A stretch of 64,000 nucleotides of DNA from an uncultured Flavobacteriaceae bacterium (GCA_947494325.1 CANLUS010000003.1:434001-498000); one strand, 5' to 3'. Positions 27,849 to 37,408 are shown, counted from the first letter of the stretch. The notes: generated by a model from the sequence alone, not told the origin. Translations and numbers: made by a program.

Positions 27849-28700
27849 TTAAGCTTGACTTGGTCTATAACCGAACTTTTTCTCAAAAGCATTAGAGAAA
27901 GAGCCTAAACTATCATAACCCACAGCCCAAGCGGCTTCTTGTATAGTTTTATGATCATTCTTAATTAAGTCGTATGCCTTTTTCAGACGTTCATTTTGTA
28001 AGTACTTAAACACCGGTACACCAAATTGGGCCTTAAACTCAATTTTTAGTTTATTGGTATTGGTTCCAATTTTATGGGCTAATTCGGTTAACGAAGGAGG
28101 ATTCTCTAGATCGGAAATTAATATTTCTTGAGCTAGATTTATTTTTTTCAATAGTGGAGCGTTTATCTCAGTTGATTTTTGTTGAGCTAATTGTCCAAAA
28201 TAATGAGAAAACAATGCAGCCATATGACTTTTATAAAACATCATTTTAAGATTACCTTCATAATTATTGTTAAAGAATTGTTCAACCAGTAAAAACATTT
28301 CTGGAGTCATATTAAATACAGTGCCCTCAACATAATGATCTTTTGGATGCACTAGTTGGTGTAAAAATTCTTCGAGAAATTGACTCTCGCCATTTGGTAA
28401 TTTATCCAAGTTTCTAATGGTGGTCGTAATTACTATACATTGTAAGGGATTATTCGCAGATACATGATGCTCAAATTCAACTTTTTCATCGGCATAGAAT
28501 GATAAAACCATGCCTTTGGTATGATGGAACTCTTTGGTTTTACCATCGTATTTTACTTTTAAACTAACATCTCCTGCGCCGTAAAAAGCAATTGCAATTG
28601 CAGGTTCATCAAAAAAGCAAGAATCTATTAAAGTACTATCGGTAGAAGCCTCTTCTAATAAAATAGTACAATCGTTTATATCTATTATTTCTCGATTCAT
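27849..28700 (-). CDS. AraC-family transcriptional regulator
   Basis: This 283-residue protein has a C-terminal pair of helix-turn-helix motifs (LTELAHKIGTNTNKLKIEFK and IQEAAWAVGYDSLGSFSNAF then FGYRPSQA) and an N-terminal cupin-like sensing domain. It lies 89 bp upstream of the DUF5367/DUF1772/NmrA group on the same strand and is its likely regulator. Confidence 0.85.
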   Translation of the reverse strand: MNREIIDINDCTILLEEASTDSTLIDSCFFDEPAIAIAFYGAGDVSLKVKYDGKTKEFHHTKGMVLSFYADEKVEFEHHVSANNPLQCIVITTTIRNLDKLPNGESQFLEEFLHQLVHPKDHYVEGTVFNMTPEMFLLVEQFFNNNYEGNLKMMFYKSHMAALFSHYFGQLAQQKSTEINAPLLKKINLAQEILISDLENPPSLTELAHKIGTNTNKLKIEFKAQFGVPVFKYLQNERLKKAYDLIKNDHKTIQEAAWAVGYDSLGSFSNAFEKKFGYRPSQA

Positions 28701-28718
28701 AATCTTAGTGTTATTGTT

Positions 28719-29195
28719 TTAAGGAAAATCCTTTGCTAGTTTTCTACGCTCTAAAAATTCTTCTAAAGTTTCCCAAATTGCAGGTAAATAGTTAAAGCTC
28801 GCACCATATTGAAATGTTACCATTTCACCTGAATCTAGCTCTTCTGCACCTAATAAGTAATGTGTATCTCCAACATGATAACTAAAAAATTTTTTCGCCG
28901 AACTAAAAATGATCGTATCTCCGACGTTGTATTTTTTAAGAATTGTTTTATCACTTTTAAAGGCCTCTTCGGAAGATGCATCAATATAATATTCGCTAAA
29001 TCTATTTAAATTTTTGCTATTTCGTTTTAAAGCTGAAGGTTGTTTAACTAAAAAAGGTTTGTTTAAATAATGTTTAAAGGGTAGGTCTTGGGAAATATCT
29101 GTTGTTGCTGAATAAGCTATAAACCAAAAGAATAAACCAATAACTACAATTGTAATACTTAGCAGGATCCTTACAATTATTACAGATTTTTTCAT
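28719..29195 (-). CDS. Membrane-anchored protein, unknown
   Basis: This 158-residue protein has one N-terminal helix (about residues 8-29) and an exported domain. It lies 18 bp upstream of the AraC gene on the same strand. No motif was recognised. Confidence 0.6.
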   Translation of the reverse strand: MKKSVIIVRILLSITIVVIGLFFWFIAYSATTDISQDLPFKHYLNKPFLVKQPSALKRNSKNLNRFSEYYIDASSEEAFKSDKTILKKYNVGDTIIFSSAKKFFSYHVGDTHYLLGAEELDSGEMVTFQYGASFNYLPAIWETLEEFLERRKLAKDFP

Positions 29196-29795
29196 TTTTT
29201 CTTACAGTATTTTGGATGAAATAGGTTCGTTATTTTAGATCAATGACCTTATTAAAATGTTGTTAGATAATTATTTAATAATAAAGAAATTAATACTGTT
29301 GTTTGAGCTATTGTTTCTGGCACCTCTGGCACGACTAATTTAACCAAATGAAATCAAATTATAAGAAATATACACTACTTTTTATGTCATATGAATATAG
29401 GTAATTGACAATACCTGTTATGAAAAGCTATTGCATATTTAGATAATCTAGGTTATAGTTTAGCAATTGAATTTCTCACCATTTTCCATGTCTTGGAATT
29501 ACAATTTACTTTTGCATAATTGTCAGTGTTAAAAATTGAATTGTGGTTGAACGTGCAAGGACGCTTTTGTCAGGTTGCAGGTAAGTTGCCGATGTGTGGT
29601 TTGTGTTGTTATAGACCGAACTTAGTAAAAATGTAGAAAAGGCATTAGGTTTTACAATAAAGTCTAGAAAACTATTTATTCGATATGAACTATACAGACC
29701 GTTATGGACTGAATTGCTTAATTTTAAAAGTAAAACAGACTACCTAAAATTTAAGTAGCCTGTTTTGGATAATTAATACGCTATTACCTATTTAA
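29196..29795. other. 600-bp gene-poor gap
   Basis: No credible coding frame or RNA gene is visible. The only recognisable element is a terminator at its right end (29732-29766) that serves the tandem-repeat lipoprotein gene. Confidence 0.5.
29732..29766 (-). terminator. Terminator of tandem-repeat lipoprotein gene
   Basis: On the minus strand the stem AAACAGGCTAC / GTAGTCTGTTT (one mismatch) has a short A/T-rich loop 30 bp past the stop at 29796. Confidence 0.65.
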
Positions 29796-31247
29796 TTAAA
29801 ATTTCCCATTGGTGTTCTTCCAATTTTCTTTTGCAGGAATAGATTGAATCACATCCCAATGCTCTACAATTTTTCCGTCTTCTAATCTGAACAAGTCATA
29901 AAAAGATGTGTCATCACCTTTACCAAATTTACCCTCACTCATTGTTAGGACAAAGTTACCTTGACCTAATACTTTATGAAGTTTAGTGTATTCCATTACC
30001 AGTCCGTTTTCAGCGAAGTATTTCATTGCGGCTCCAAAACCATCTAAACCATCTGCCACGGCAGGATTATGCTGTATGTACTTTGTAGGGTTAATGTATG
30101 TTGTTAATTTATCCATTTCATGGCCCAATAGTACCTTTTCAATAAAGTTTTTAACGATTTTTTTATTCGCTTCAGTTTTATCTAAATCGGTTATACCTGT
30201 TGCTCCGTCGAATTGTGTTCTTCCGCTTGGGTTAGGTTTTTGTACTTCTAGTAAGTTATCCCAATGCTCTACGATAAGTCCATCTTCAAATCTAAAAACA
30301 TCAAAAGCAGCTTTTGGGCCGAAAAAGTCATATTCAGTATGTGTAAATACATAATCCCCATCTTGAAAAGCTCTTATAACATTTGCTTTAAAACCACCTT
30401 CTGGCGCATGATGCATCACTTCTCCAAAGCCAGATAAGCCATCGGCTACATCTAGATTGTGTTGAATGTATTTGTTTGGATTGATGTAAGAAATAGGTGT
30501 TTGGTCACCTGTATTAAAACTGTTTAATAATGCGACTACTTTGTCTTTGTTTGTTAATTCCATTGTATTGTTTTTTAGTGATTTAAGTGTTTTATAACGC
30601 CCCATATTCATAGAGGATTGATCCATCATTCCCATGAATTTTTTAGAGATAGGCGCTTCCATAAAAGGTTGTAATGCAACGTCTGAATTGCTTTTAGTAT
30701 CCCAGTATATTGCAACAACTTGTCTACCTTTTTCATTAGCACCAGTTATACGTTGTTTAAAACCGTTCTGTTTTGATGTAAATTCGGTTTCAACACTTTT
30801 ATTTGTTTTACTAAAGGTGTCTAGATTGATGTCTAGTTTTGTGTCGAAAGACATCACTTCAATAAATTCGCTAGTGTTTGCATTAAAACTATCTTCAATA
30901 ATATAACGAGACATGTTCATTGTAGAGCCATCAATCATGGATGCATATTCTGTAACTGACGAGTCCGACATGAATTTTTTCATGGATGCTTCTGCATTTT
31001 CATTAGTATTCCAATAGACCAAGACAACATAGTTGCCGTTGTCATCAACACCGCTTTGTCGTTTAATAAAACCTGGTTGATTGATTGTAAAGTTTCTTTC
31101 TACTTCAGCATCTAATTTGTTGAAAACTGAATTGTTCACTGTAGATTTTGTTCTAAAAGTTGTGACTTCTAATACTAACTGTTCACTAGAACAGCTTGTC
31201 GCACCAATTATGATAGCGAGTATGATGATTGCATTTTTAATTTTCAT
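29796..31247 (-). CDS. Lipoprotein with two ABM-like and two SnoaL-like repeats
   Basis: This 483-residue lipoprotein (lipobox ATSC at about residues 16-19) reads as two tandem pairs. Residues about 25-115 and 125-215 are homologous to each other (both contain an N-Q-P-G-F or K-Q-N-G-F motif, V-x-Y-W or I-Y-W and MNMSRY or MNMGRY) and look like dimeric alpha/beta barrel units. Residues about 225-345 and 365-483 are two SnoaL-like/NTF2 units (YINPNKYIQHN, VADGL and EHWD in both). SnoaL units bind polar small molecules. No catalytic role is evident. Confidence 0.75.
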   Translation of the reverse strand: MKIKNAIIILAIIIGATSCSSEQLVLEVTTFRTKSTVNNSVFNKLDAEVERNFTINQPGFIKRQSGVDDNGNYVVLVYWNTNENAEASMKKFMSDSSVTEYASMIDGSTMNMSRYIIEDSFNANTSEFIEVMSFDTKLDINLDTFSKTNKSVETEFTSKQNGFKQRITGANEKGRQVVAIYWDTKSNSDVALQPFMEAPISKKFMGMMDQSSMNMGRYKTLKSLKNNTMELTNKDKVVALLNSFNTGDQTPISYINPNKYIQHNLDVADGLSGFGEVMHHAPEGGFKANVIRAFQDGDYVFTHTEYDFFGPKAAFDVFRFEDGLIVEHWDNLLEVQKPNPSGRTQFDGATGITDLDKTEANKKIVKNFIEKVLLGHEMDKLTTYINPTKYIQHNPAVADGLDGFGAAMKYFAENGLVMEYTKLHKVLGQGNFVLTMSEGKFGKGDDTSFYDLFRLEDGKIVEHWDVIQSIPAKENWKNTNGKF

Positions 31248-31265
31248 GTTGTATAGTTTTAATGG

Positions 31266-31895
31266 TTAAATTACTTTACTTAAGTATGCTTTTCCTCTAT
31301 GAATAGCATGAGTGGCATAGTTGTTTTTTCTTTTGAGTATATAATTCGCATATTCTTGAGTACCGGTCATATCCATATTGTCGGCATAGATTAATGTATC
31401 CTTATGAAAATGAGGTTCCAATAGCCTGAAAAGTGGTAAGTACAAGTCTTTCCAACCATCAAGAAATAAGAAATCGATTGGCTTGTCGTAGTCTTTTAGT
31501 GTTTCCATAGCATCTCCAATTCTTACATCTACATAATCAGTTAGTCCAGCATTTTCAATATTCTTGATGGCTTTCTTTGCTTTTGTTTTTAACAGTTCTG
31601 TTGTAACTACGTGTCCACCAGTTTGGCGAGCTGCATCAGCTAAATAAATGGAAGAAATTCCGAAGGATGTACCAAACTCTATGATAGATTTGCAATTATT
31701 CTCCAAAATTAATTGCTTCATTATTTTACCTTGTTCTCTAGAAACAGGTAGGTAAGCATGCTCAAAATCGTTAGGTTGCATAGGTCTAAAAGCGGATTTT
31801 ACCAAGCCTTTGCCGATACGCAAGAAATCTTTTTTTGCGTCAATATGTAGTTTATCTAATGTATGCTCAACAGTATTTATTTCATATATATTCAT
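31266..31895 (-). CDS. Class I SAM-dependent O-methyltransferase-like protein
   Basis: I chose the ATG at 31895 (MNIYEINTVEHTLDK) because the longer frame adds a cysteine-rich stretch with no family similarity. The 209-residue product carries IIEFGTSFGISSIYLADA (SAM-binding motif I), VVTTELL, IGDAMETL and IDFLFLDGWK, the pattern of catechol-O-methyltransferase-like enzymes. The substrate is unknown. It lies 18 bp upstream of the tandem-repeat lipoprotein gene. Confidence 0.85.
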   Translation of the reverse strand: MNIYEINTVEHTLDKLHIDAKKDFLRIGKGLVKSAFRPMQPNDFEHAYLPVSREQGKIMKQLILENNCKSIIEFGTSFGISSIYLADAARQTGGHVVTTELLKTKAKKAIKNIENAGLTDYVDVRIGDAMETLKDYDKPIDFLFLDGWKDLYLPLFRLLEPHFHKDTLIYADNMDMTGTQEYANYILKRKNNYATHAIHRGKAYLSKVI

Positions 31896-31993
31896 GTCTG
31901 TATTTTTTGATTTAATAATGACACAAATGTATAGACACAACTAAATTATTTGACTATAATAAAAGGGGTAATGACTGTAAAAATGGGAGGGTC

Positions 31994-32872
31994 TTATTTT
32001 TTTAATCGAAATTGCTCTGGTGTATTTTGAGTTTGTCGCTTAAAATATTTGTAAAAATTCGTAGTTTCTTCGAAGCCTGATTTATAAGCAATTTCTTTAA
32101 TAGATAATTTGGTATTGAGCAATAAGCGTTTAATCTGTTTGGTACATATTTCATCAATAAATGCTTTGGCAGATTTATGAACAATACTTTTCGTTACTGC
32201 GTTTAGGGTTTTTGTGCTAACACCCATTAAACCTGCATAATCCTTGACTTTTGTAGTTGTATTCACGTTTTTTTCTACTAAGTTTTGGAGCTCAACAAAT
32301 TCCTTTAAGTACTTCTTATCTATACTAAGTTTCTTGTCTTTTTCTTTAAGTCTTAATACGTGTGTTGTTAATATATTTAACTCACTTCTTATTACACTTA
32401 ATGAGTGGTCATCATTTATAGTGAAGTATTCGTATTCTATGCGTTTTATAATTTGATGAACAGTAAGGAAGTTTACATTGTTTAACTGTAATTTTGGAAC
32501 ACTTAGCAATTCATTAAAAAGCAGCATTGTTTTTTGTGCTTCCATTTTTTCAAGGAAGCTGACCAAAAATTCGTCGGTAAAAATCAGCAATAAACCTTTT
32601 AAAGTTTTGCTTTTAAAAAATTTATGGATTTGATCTTTTCTTATGGTCAGTAATGTTCCTTTTTCACATGTATAGTCCGTAAAGTCAATGGTATGATGGC
32701 CTAGTCCCTTTTCTATAAATAATAGAATGTAAAACTCAACTTTATGATGATGCTCGATAGAATGGTCTAGGTCAGTGCGCTGATATAACTCCTCCAATTT
32801 AACAATGTCAAATTGATATTTTAAATTTTGCCGATTTAGAAATTTTATATTTTTCGGATTTTCTCTTTCCAT
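31994..32872 (-). CDS. AraC-family transcriptional regulator
   Basis: The ATG at 32872 (MERENPKNIKFL) is preferred over a TTG farther up. The 292-residue protein has an N-terminal cupin-like domain (HHHKVEFYILLFIEKGLGHH) and C-terminal AraC DNA-binding helices (VKDYAGLMGVSTKTLN; SIKEIAYKSGFEETTNFYKY). Its 5' end abuts a degenerate copy of the cassette-array palindrome (32887-33030), so the gene may once have been a cassette or sit next to a stray site. Confidence 0.85.
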   Translation of the reverse strand: MERENPKNIKFLNRQNLKYQFDIVKLEELYQRTDLDHSIEHHHKVEFYILLFIEKGLGHHTIDFTDYTCEKGTLLTIRKDQIHKFFKSKTLKGLLLIFTDEFLVSFLEKMEAQKTMLLFNELLSVPKLQLNNVNFLTVHQIIKRIEYEYFTINDDHSLSVIRSELNILTTHVLRLKEKDKKLSIDKKYLKEFVELQNLVEKNVNTTTKVKDYAGLMGVSTKTLNAVTKSIVHKSAKAFIDEICTKQIKRLLLNTKLSIKEIAYKSGFEETTNFYKYFKRQTQNTPEQFRLKK

Positions 32873-32886
32873 TTCTGAAATTCCAC

Positions 32887-33030
32887 ACAACAATTTGTAT
32901 ATGGTCAGTTACGGAAAATCAGTTAGAATTTTCCGACATACGACGAAGTTAATTAATTCAAGTGACATGATCATTGTGAACCGACGCTAGCAATTTCTTT
33001 GAAATCATTTTGAAGCAATTAATTCTGTTT
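32887..33030. repeat. Orphan degenerate attC-like site
   Basis: This stretch is clearly homologous to the GTGTAT-type sites of the array (best with 42411-42562): it keeps TATGGTCAGTTACGG, GTTAGAATTTTCCGAC, AAGTTAATTAATTCAAGTGA and GACGCTAGCAATT. The right arm ends AATTAATTCTG without the ATACAC box, so it cannot fold fully. It lies 3 kb left of the main array. Confidence 0.65.
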
Positions 33031-33127
33031 CTTATTATCTCATGTTTGGTTTTTTAATTATCGGATCTAATTAAACTTTTAAAAAAAAGTAGAGTCTAAA
33101 TTTAAAAGAACTTAAATTATATACATC

Positions 33128-34435
33128 ATGATTAACAAAAACCTATTTCTCGGATGCTTGCTAATATTATTTTCAAGTTGCACGGGTAATTCAGATGACA
33201 TCTCGAACAGTGAAGAAGACTTCGAATCTGGAGAGTCAACATATCAAGCTGAAGGGTTTGTTAAAATAGAGAATGGTCTAGGGGGACTTATTGCAGATCT
33301 CGAAGAAGGAGATAGGTTCGGAAGAGACCATGACGCCCTAGGAGATCTTAATGGAGATGGTGTTATAGATTATGTAATTGGCGCACGATCGGATGATGAT
33401 GGTGCAATTGATGCTGGGGCAGTTTATATTTTATTTATGAATAATGATGGTACTGTTTTGTCGAATCAAAAAATCTCAATGCTTGAGGGAGGATTTAATG
33501 AAACCTTAACTGCGGGAAATTGGTTTGGATATGGTGTTGCTGGTATCGGTGACTATAATGACGATGGTATACCTGATATTGCGGCATCGTCCCCTGTTCC
33601 TCCAAATAACTCCTTATATATTATTTACCTAAATGAAGATGGAACGGTAAAAGATTATGTGAAAAATGAAAATATAACAGCGCAAGGTCTAACAGCTATT
33701 GGTGATATTAATAATGATAACAAAATAGATTTAGTAGCTTGTAATCCAGGATCAAATGATGGTGGGTTATCAAGAGGAGCTATTGATATTTTATTTTTTG
33801 ATGACTCATCACAGGTTATTAGTGCCAGCATAGTAACCATTAGTTCTACTCAAGGAAATTTTGGTTCCGGGTTGGAAGATAGAGATCAGTTCGGGGGCAG
33901 AGAAGTTGCCATGCTTGGGGACTTAGATAGAGACGGGTCTATTGAACTGGCAGTGGGTGCCTTTATGTCCGATGGAGGCAAAGGTGCTATTTGGATACTT
34001 TCATTAGATCCAACGAACTTTAATGTGATTTCTAAAACTAAAATTTCTGAAGGTTTGAATGGTTTTACAGAAACACTTGACGTAGAACTTAATAGTAATG
34101 GAAGTTATGGAGCGCAGTTTGGCCATGCAATGTGTGCGGTTGGTGATTTCGATGGTGACGGAATAACAGATTTAATTACAGGAGCAAACCAACAAAATGA
34201 GGGTATGGGTTATGTTTTGTATTTAAATGCAGACAAAACGGTAAAATCAATAGAAAAAATTAGTGCTACTGAGGGCGGATTTGATTTAATGCTTGGCGTT
34301 CAAGATCGCTTTGCACGCTCTATTTCCTACGTAGGAGATTTAAAAAATGACGGTTCTATTGCAGTAAATTTTGGAGGCGGAGTAGGGTTAGGAGGAACAG
34401 GGTCTCTTTACACTCTTTTCTTTAGACCTAACTAA
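33128..34435 (+). CDS. FG-GAP/VCBS-repeat lipoprotein
   Basis: This 435-residue lipoprotein (FSSC lipobox, about residue 18) has seven or so FG-GAP repeats, the beta-propeller blades of the integrin alpha N-terminus. Repeats carry calcium-loop aspartates (GDLNGDGVIDYVIGA, GDYNDDGIPDIAA, GDFDGDGITDLITGA). It probably forms a cell-surface beta-propeller. It is the only plus-strand gene between 24 kb and the right end. Confidence 0.85.
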   Translation: MINKNLFLGCLLILFSSCTGNSDDISNSEEDFESGESTYQAEGFVKIENGLGGLIADLEEGDRFGRDHDALGDLNGDGVIDYVIGARSDDDGAIDAGAVYILFMNNDGTVLSNQKISMLEGGFNETLTAGNWFGYGVAGIGDYNDDGIPDIAASSPVPPNNSLYIIYLNEDGTVKDYVKNENITAQGLTAIGDINNDNKIDLVACNPGSNDGGLSRGAIDILFFDDSSQVISASIVTISSTQGNFGSGLEDRDQFGGREVAMLGDLDRDGSIELAVGAFMSDGGKGAIWILSLDPTNFNVISKTKISEGLNGFTETLDVELNSNGSYGAQFGHAMCAVGDFDGDGITDLITGANQQNEGMGYVLYLNADKTVKSIEKISATEGGFDLMLGVQDRFARSISYVGDLKNDGSIAVNFGGGVGLGGTGSLYTLFFRPN

Positions 34436-34563
34436 AAAAGTATACTAAATTAAGATTGAATTTTCGTCGCGGTATTAATACTGACGGAATTAATTATTCT
34501 GCTTAAAAGACAAAAGCGAAGCAAATTGGCAAAGAAATAATAGGCGTTATTGAATTTAGTTCA

Positions 34564-35118
34564 TTAATTTTTCTTCTGTTGTTCTTTCAACATTGCTTCA
34601 AGATAATTATTAGTAGTTAAGTATTCTTGTTTTAGATCTTGAAGATATTTTAATACTTGACTTCGGGCTTTATAATTCGGCTCAAGGCAGTCATTTATAT
34701 TTGAGTCTGTGACGGTTAGTCCTACGTACCATTTTCCCGAACGAGAAACATGCGCTTCTTTTAATAAAGCATCGTTACCATTAGATTCCCTTTTAGCATC
34801 AATTGCAATAGGTACTAAGTTTACTGTTTTACTTGAGCGTTCAATTTCATGAAAAGATAGAAAGTAATTTTGGTCAGAGATAGAAATTGGAACATTCCAT
34901 TGTACATTTTCGTCTTTTAAATCATATTTCATGTTTATGAAATCATAGAATTCATTGGCATCTTTAGGGTCTTCAAAAATAAATGTATAATTTCTAGGAA
35001 GGTTTCTTTTAAACTTTTTACCCAACATAACTTCTTCACCTTTAATATTTGGTGCAACTTTTAATGGGATACAAGAAGAAAATGAAATAAGAATGAATAT
35101 TAATACTAATTGTTTCAT
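34564..35118 (-). CDS. Lipoprotein, unknown
   Basis: This 184-residue lipoprotein (lipobox FSSC, about residue 16) has no motif I recognise. It ends in a Lys/Gln-rich helix. Monocistronic. Confidence 0.6.
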   Translation of the reverse strand: MKQLVLIFILISFSSCIPLKVAPNIKGEEVMLGKKFKRNLPRNYTFIFEDPKDANEFYDFINMKYDLKDENVQWNVPISISDQNYFLSFHEIERSSKTVNLVPIAIDAKRESNGNDALLKEAHVSRSGKWYVGLTVTDSNINDCLEPNYKARSQVLKYLQDLKQEYLTTNNYLEAMLKEQQKKN

Positions 35119-35312
35119 TTAAATATTTTCAGATGAATAATCAAATACTATGCCAACGATCATAACTTTTTGAATCCCAAAAACAACGGTGTCAAAAATG
35201 ATTAAGACAACAAAAAATCGTAGAACTAAGGAAATTCTTTTGATTCCTGAAATGGTCTTGATCTACAATCGAACAATTAATTTGATACGCGATTGACAAC
35301 GGTCTATTGGTT

Positions 35313-35879
35313 TTAAACTATTTCTTTTTCAAGTGCCATATAGTGAGTTGTTTGAGTATTGTATAATGGTATAATTTTCACTTCACATTTATAGGTGGTT
35401 TTGTCTTTTCTATAGTTAAGAATAGTTTCGCTAAAGGGTTTGTTTTGTAAAATTTTTTGTTTGATTCTTTGTTTCACAAGCTTAGAAGTTTTTTTTCCTT
35501 GAAGGAATCTAGGTGTTTTGTTTGTCGCAAATGTTTTCGAATATCCAGTCATTGAAGAGAATCCATCATCAGTCCAAATTATTTTTTGATGTATATCCGT
35601 AATAATTACGGCATCATGATCTATATCGTTTAATAATTTATCAAAATCATTTTTCCAATTAAACCTTTTTGACAAGGAAATAATTTGATTTAATTCATAT
35701 TTCTTTTTTATTTCTAGCAATCTTTGACCGTAGTGTTCGCTGTAAATATCCCAACTTTTAAGAGGAGGCATATTTATACTTGAGGCCTCATTATTTTGTT
35801 TTATTTCTTTATACTTGTTAGGTGATAAATTGGATAAATAGATATCCAAACACATCATTTCAGATAAGTCGTGTTTCAT
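35313..35879 (-). CDS. Single-PAS-domain protein, LOV-like but without the photoactive Cys
   Basis: This 188-residue protein has an N-terminal helical part and a PAS domain (about residues 80-188: AVIITDIHQKIIWTDDGF, GYSKTF, PRFLQGKKTS). The FLQG helix matches LOV domains, but the reactive cysteine position of the N-C-R-F-L-Q motif is occupied by Pro here, so flavin photochemistry of the LOV type is not expected. No output domain follows. It may be a small sensor partner. Confidence 0.75.
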   Translation of the reverse strand: MKHDLSEMMCLDIYLSNLSPNKYKEIKQNNEASSINMPPLKSWDIYSEHYGQRLLEIKKKYELNQIISLSKRFNWKNDFDKLLNDIDHDAVIITDIHQKIIWTDDGFSSMTGYSKTFATNKTPRFLQGKKTSKLVKQRIKQKILQNKPFSETILNYRKDKTTYKCEVKIIPLYNTQTTHYMALEKEIV

Positions 35880-35896
35880 GTTTTATTTTATTGTTA

Positions 35897-36011
35897 CCAA
35901 AGGTTGGTCTCCGGTTTAACGTCATTGCAAGATAAGAATTTTCTAATAGGAAACTCCGCATTAATGAGGGGAGAAAAGCCAACCGACGAAGCAATTATAG
36001 CATTGTTGTAT
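35897..36011. repeat. Degenerate attC-like site, first of the main array
   Basis: It keeps GTCATTGCAAGATAAGAATT, AAACTCCGC, GAAGCAATTATAGC and a GTTGTATAG right box, but the left arm (GGTTGGTCTCCGG) has lost most pairing. Similar to the GGCTAT type. Confidence 0.6.
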
Positions 36012-36019
36012 AGTGTTAA

Positions 36020-36481
36020 TTATTCGTCTTTAATTTTAAGCCATTCTTCATAGGAAACCACTCGTTTTTCCTTTTCTGATTTAGTTTTTCCAGGAAGAAT
36101 TCCAATAAATTCAAGTTCGTGTCCGTCTGGATCACTAAAATATATTGATATCGCTGGCATCCAACAAAACACCATTGGTTTTTCTTTATCATCGTTTAAA
36201 AAATTCCAACATTTTATGTTATTCGACCTAAAGAATTTAACCGATTCGTTTAGAATCCATTTTGGATTACATTCAAAAGCAAAATGACGAATATCAATCT
36301 CATTTCTCGGTTTTTCCCATAAGCCTAGCATAGATTGCTTCTCTTTACCAATCCAAAAAAAAGCGGTTTTAGGTTCATCTCGATATCTACATTGTATTAA
36401 TCCGAGTGTTTTCGAATAAAATTCAATTGAGCGTTCAAGATTCGTTACAAATAAATGAGTTTCATAAAGTCCTTTTATCAT
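36020..36481 (-). CDS. Cassette: VOC-family protein
   Basis: This 153-residue protein has the glyoxalase/dioxygenase fold (GLYETHLFVTNLERSIEFYS at the start, ISIYFSDPDGHELEFIG near the end with the metal-ligand Glu). It is the leftmost gene still bounded by matching cassette ends: GTTGTATA on its left and TATACAAC on its right. Possibly a fosfomycin-resistance-like or other small-molecule-modifying VOC enzyme, but the substrate is unknown. Confidence 0.8.
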   Translation of the reverse strand: MIKGLYETHLFVTNLERSIEFYSKTLGLIQCRYRDEPKTAFFWIGKEKQSMLGLWEKPRNEIDIRHFAFECNPKWILNESVKFFRSNNIKCWNFLNDDKEKPMVFCWMPAISIYFSDPDGHELEFIGILPGKTKSEKEKRVVSYEEWLKIKDE

Positions 36482-36507
36482 CTAAATTAGTTTTGACACA
36501 TGATATA

Positions 36508-36680
36508 CAACGTTTGGGTAATGGCTTAACCTTGCAGATTATTTTTAAAGTTCGTTTTTTAGGTGTAACATTTTTGTAAAAAATTTCCTTATTTCAATAG
36601 CATGTTGTGAAATTATCTGCTAGGGCATTTCAAGAAAGCCGAGATGACGAAGCAATTATAGCCATTTTTTTTAACGTTTT
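36508..36680. repeat. Degenerate, enlarged attC-like site
   Basis: The left arm AACGTTTGGGTAATGG and right arm GAAGCAATTATAGCC flank an extra segment (about 36550-36610) that also occurs in the site at 37409. The R boxes no longer match across the next gene. Confidence 0.5.
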
Positions 36681-37366
36681 ATTTCTAAGAGGTCCCAACC
36701 ATAACCTGTGCCAGTCCACCAAGAATATACGCTTGTTCGAATTATACCATGCTCCTTGCTATAAATTGTTGTCATTCCAGGGCCATCGTTTGCCATAAGA
36801 GCATTATTAATAAAGACATTTAATCTATCATAATGGTTTCCTAACAGGCTATAGTTTTTAGCGAATAATTCGGCATTAGATTCGGTATATTGAAATGATG
36901 TTTTCCAACCTAAAATTTGAATTTCTTGATCTTCAAATTCTCTTAACAAAAATTGAGGTCTAGAAAAGTTTCCAAATCTATATATGAGATGACTTCTAAA
37001 ATTACTGAGGTCAAAGACCAAAGAATCATTCTGTATATTCCAATAGTTTTGGTAAACAGCATCTTTGTTTTCCCAATAATAACTGTCGGTATTTACCATC
37101 ATATTCGAGAACGGGGTTATTTTTTCTGAAATTAGAAATTTATTATTGTCGGCAGATAAAACTTCTAATTCAAGGGTATCACCTCGATAAATAAAATTGT
37201 CACTACTTGCGTCAGCATATCCTTCGCCAGTTAGTAAAACATATCTGAGCTTTTGACCTATTTCTAAATTCAAAATATTCGTTTGACTTAGATCTGGCGT
37301 ATCATCACTTTTACTACAAGAAGAGAATAACAAAAAAGAAACAATTAAAAAACGTATACATTTCAT
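36671..37366 (-). CDS. Cassette (decayed ends): lipoprotein, unknown
   Basis: This 231-residue lipoprotein (lipobox SSC, about residue 18) has no known domain; the C-terminal half is aromatic-rich (SWWTGTGYGWDLLEI). Its stop codon lies inside the right arm of the degenerate site. Cassette ends no longer pair. Confidence 0.6.
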   Translation of the reverse strand: MKCIRFLIVSFLLFSSCSKSDDTPDLSQTNILNLEIGQKLRYVLLTGEGYADASSDNFIYRGDTLELEVLSADNNKFLISEKITPFSNMMVNTDSYYWENKDAVYQNYWNIQNDSLVFDLSNFRSHLIYRFGNFSRPQFLLREFEDQEIQILGWKTSFQYTESNAELFAKNYSLLGNHYDRLNVFINNALMANDGPGMTTIYSKEHGIIRTSVYSWWTGTGYGWDLLEIKR

Positions 37367-37408
37367 AGTTGTGATTTTAATTCATTCGTATTACGAGTAT
37401 TTAATGAT

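Noticed and set aside
29520-29630. Possible cassette-site remnant in the 600-bp gap (words GGTTGCAGGTAAG and GTGTTGTTATAG)
   Set aside because: No ordered similarity to any site family and no palindrome.
34436-35312. Further degenerate cassette sites in gaps near 34.5 and 35.2 kb
   Set aside because: Some A/T-rich words resemble the sites (GACGGAATTAATTATTCTG), but there are no paired arms or matching ends.
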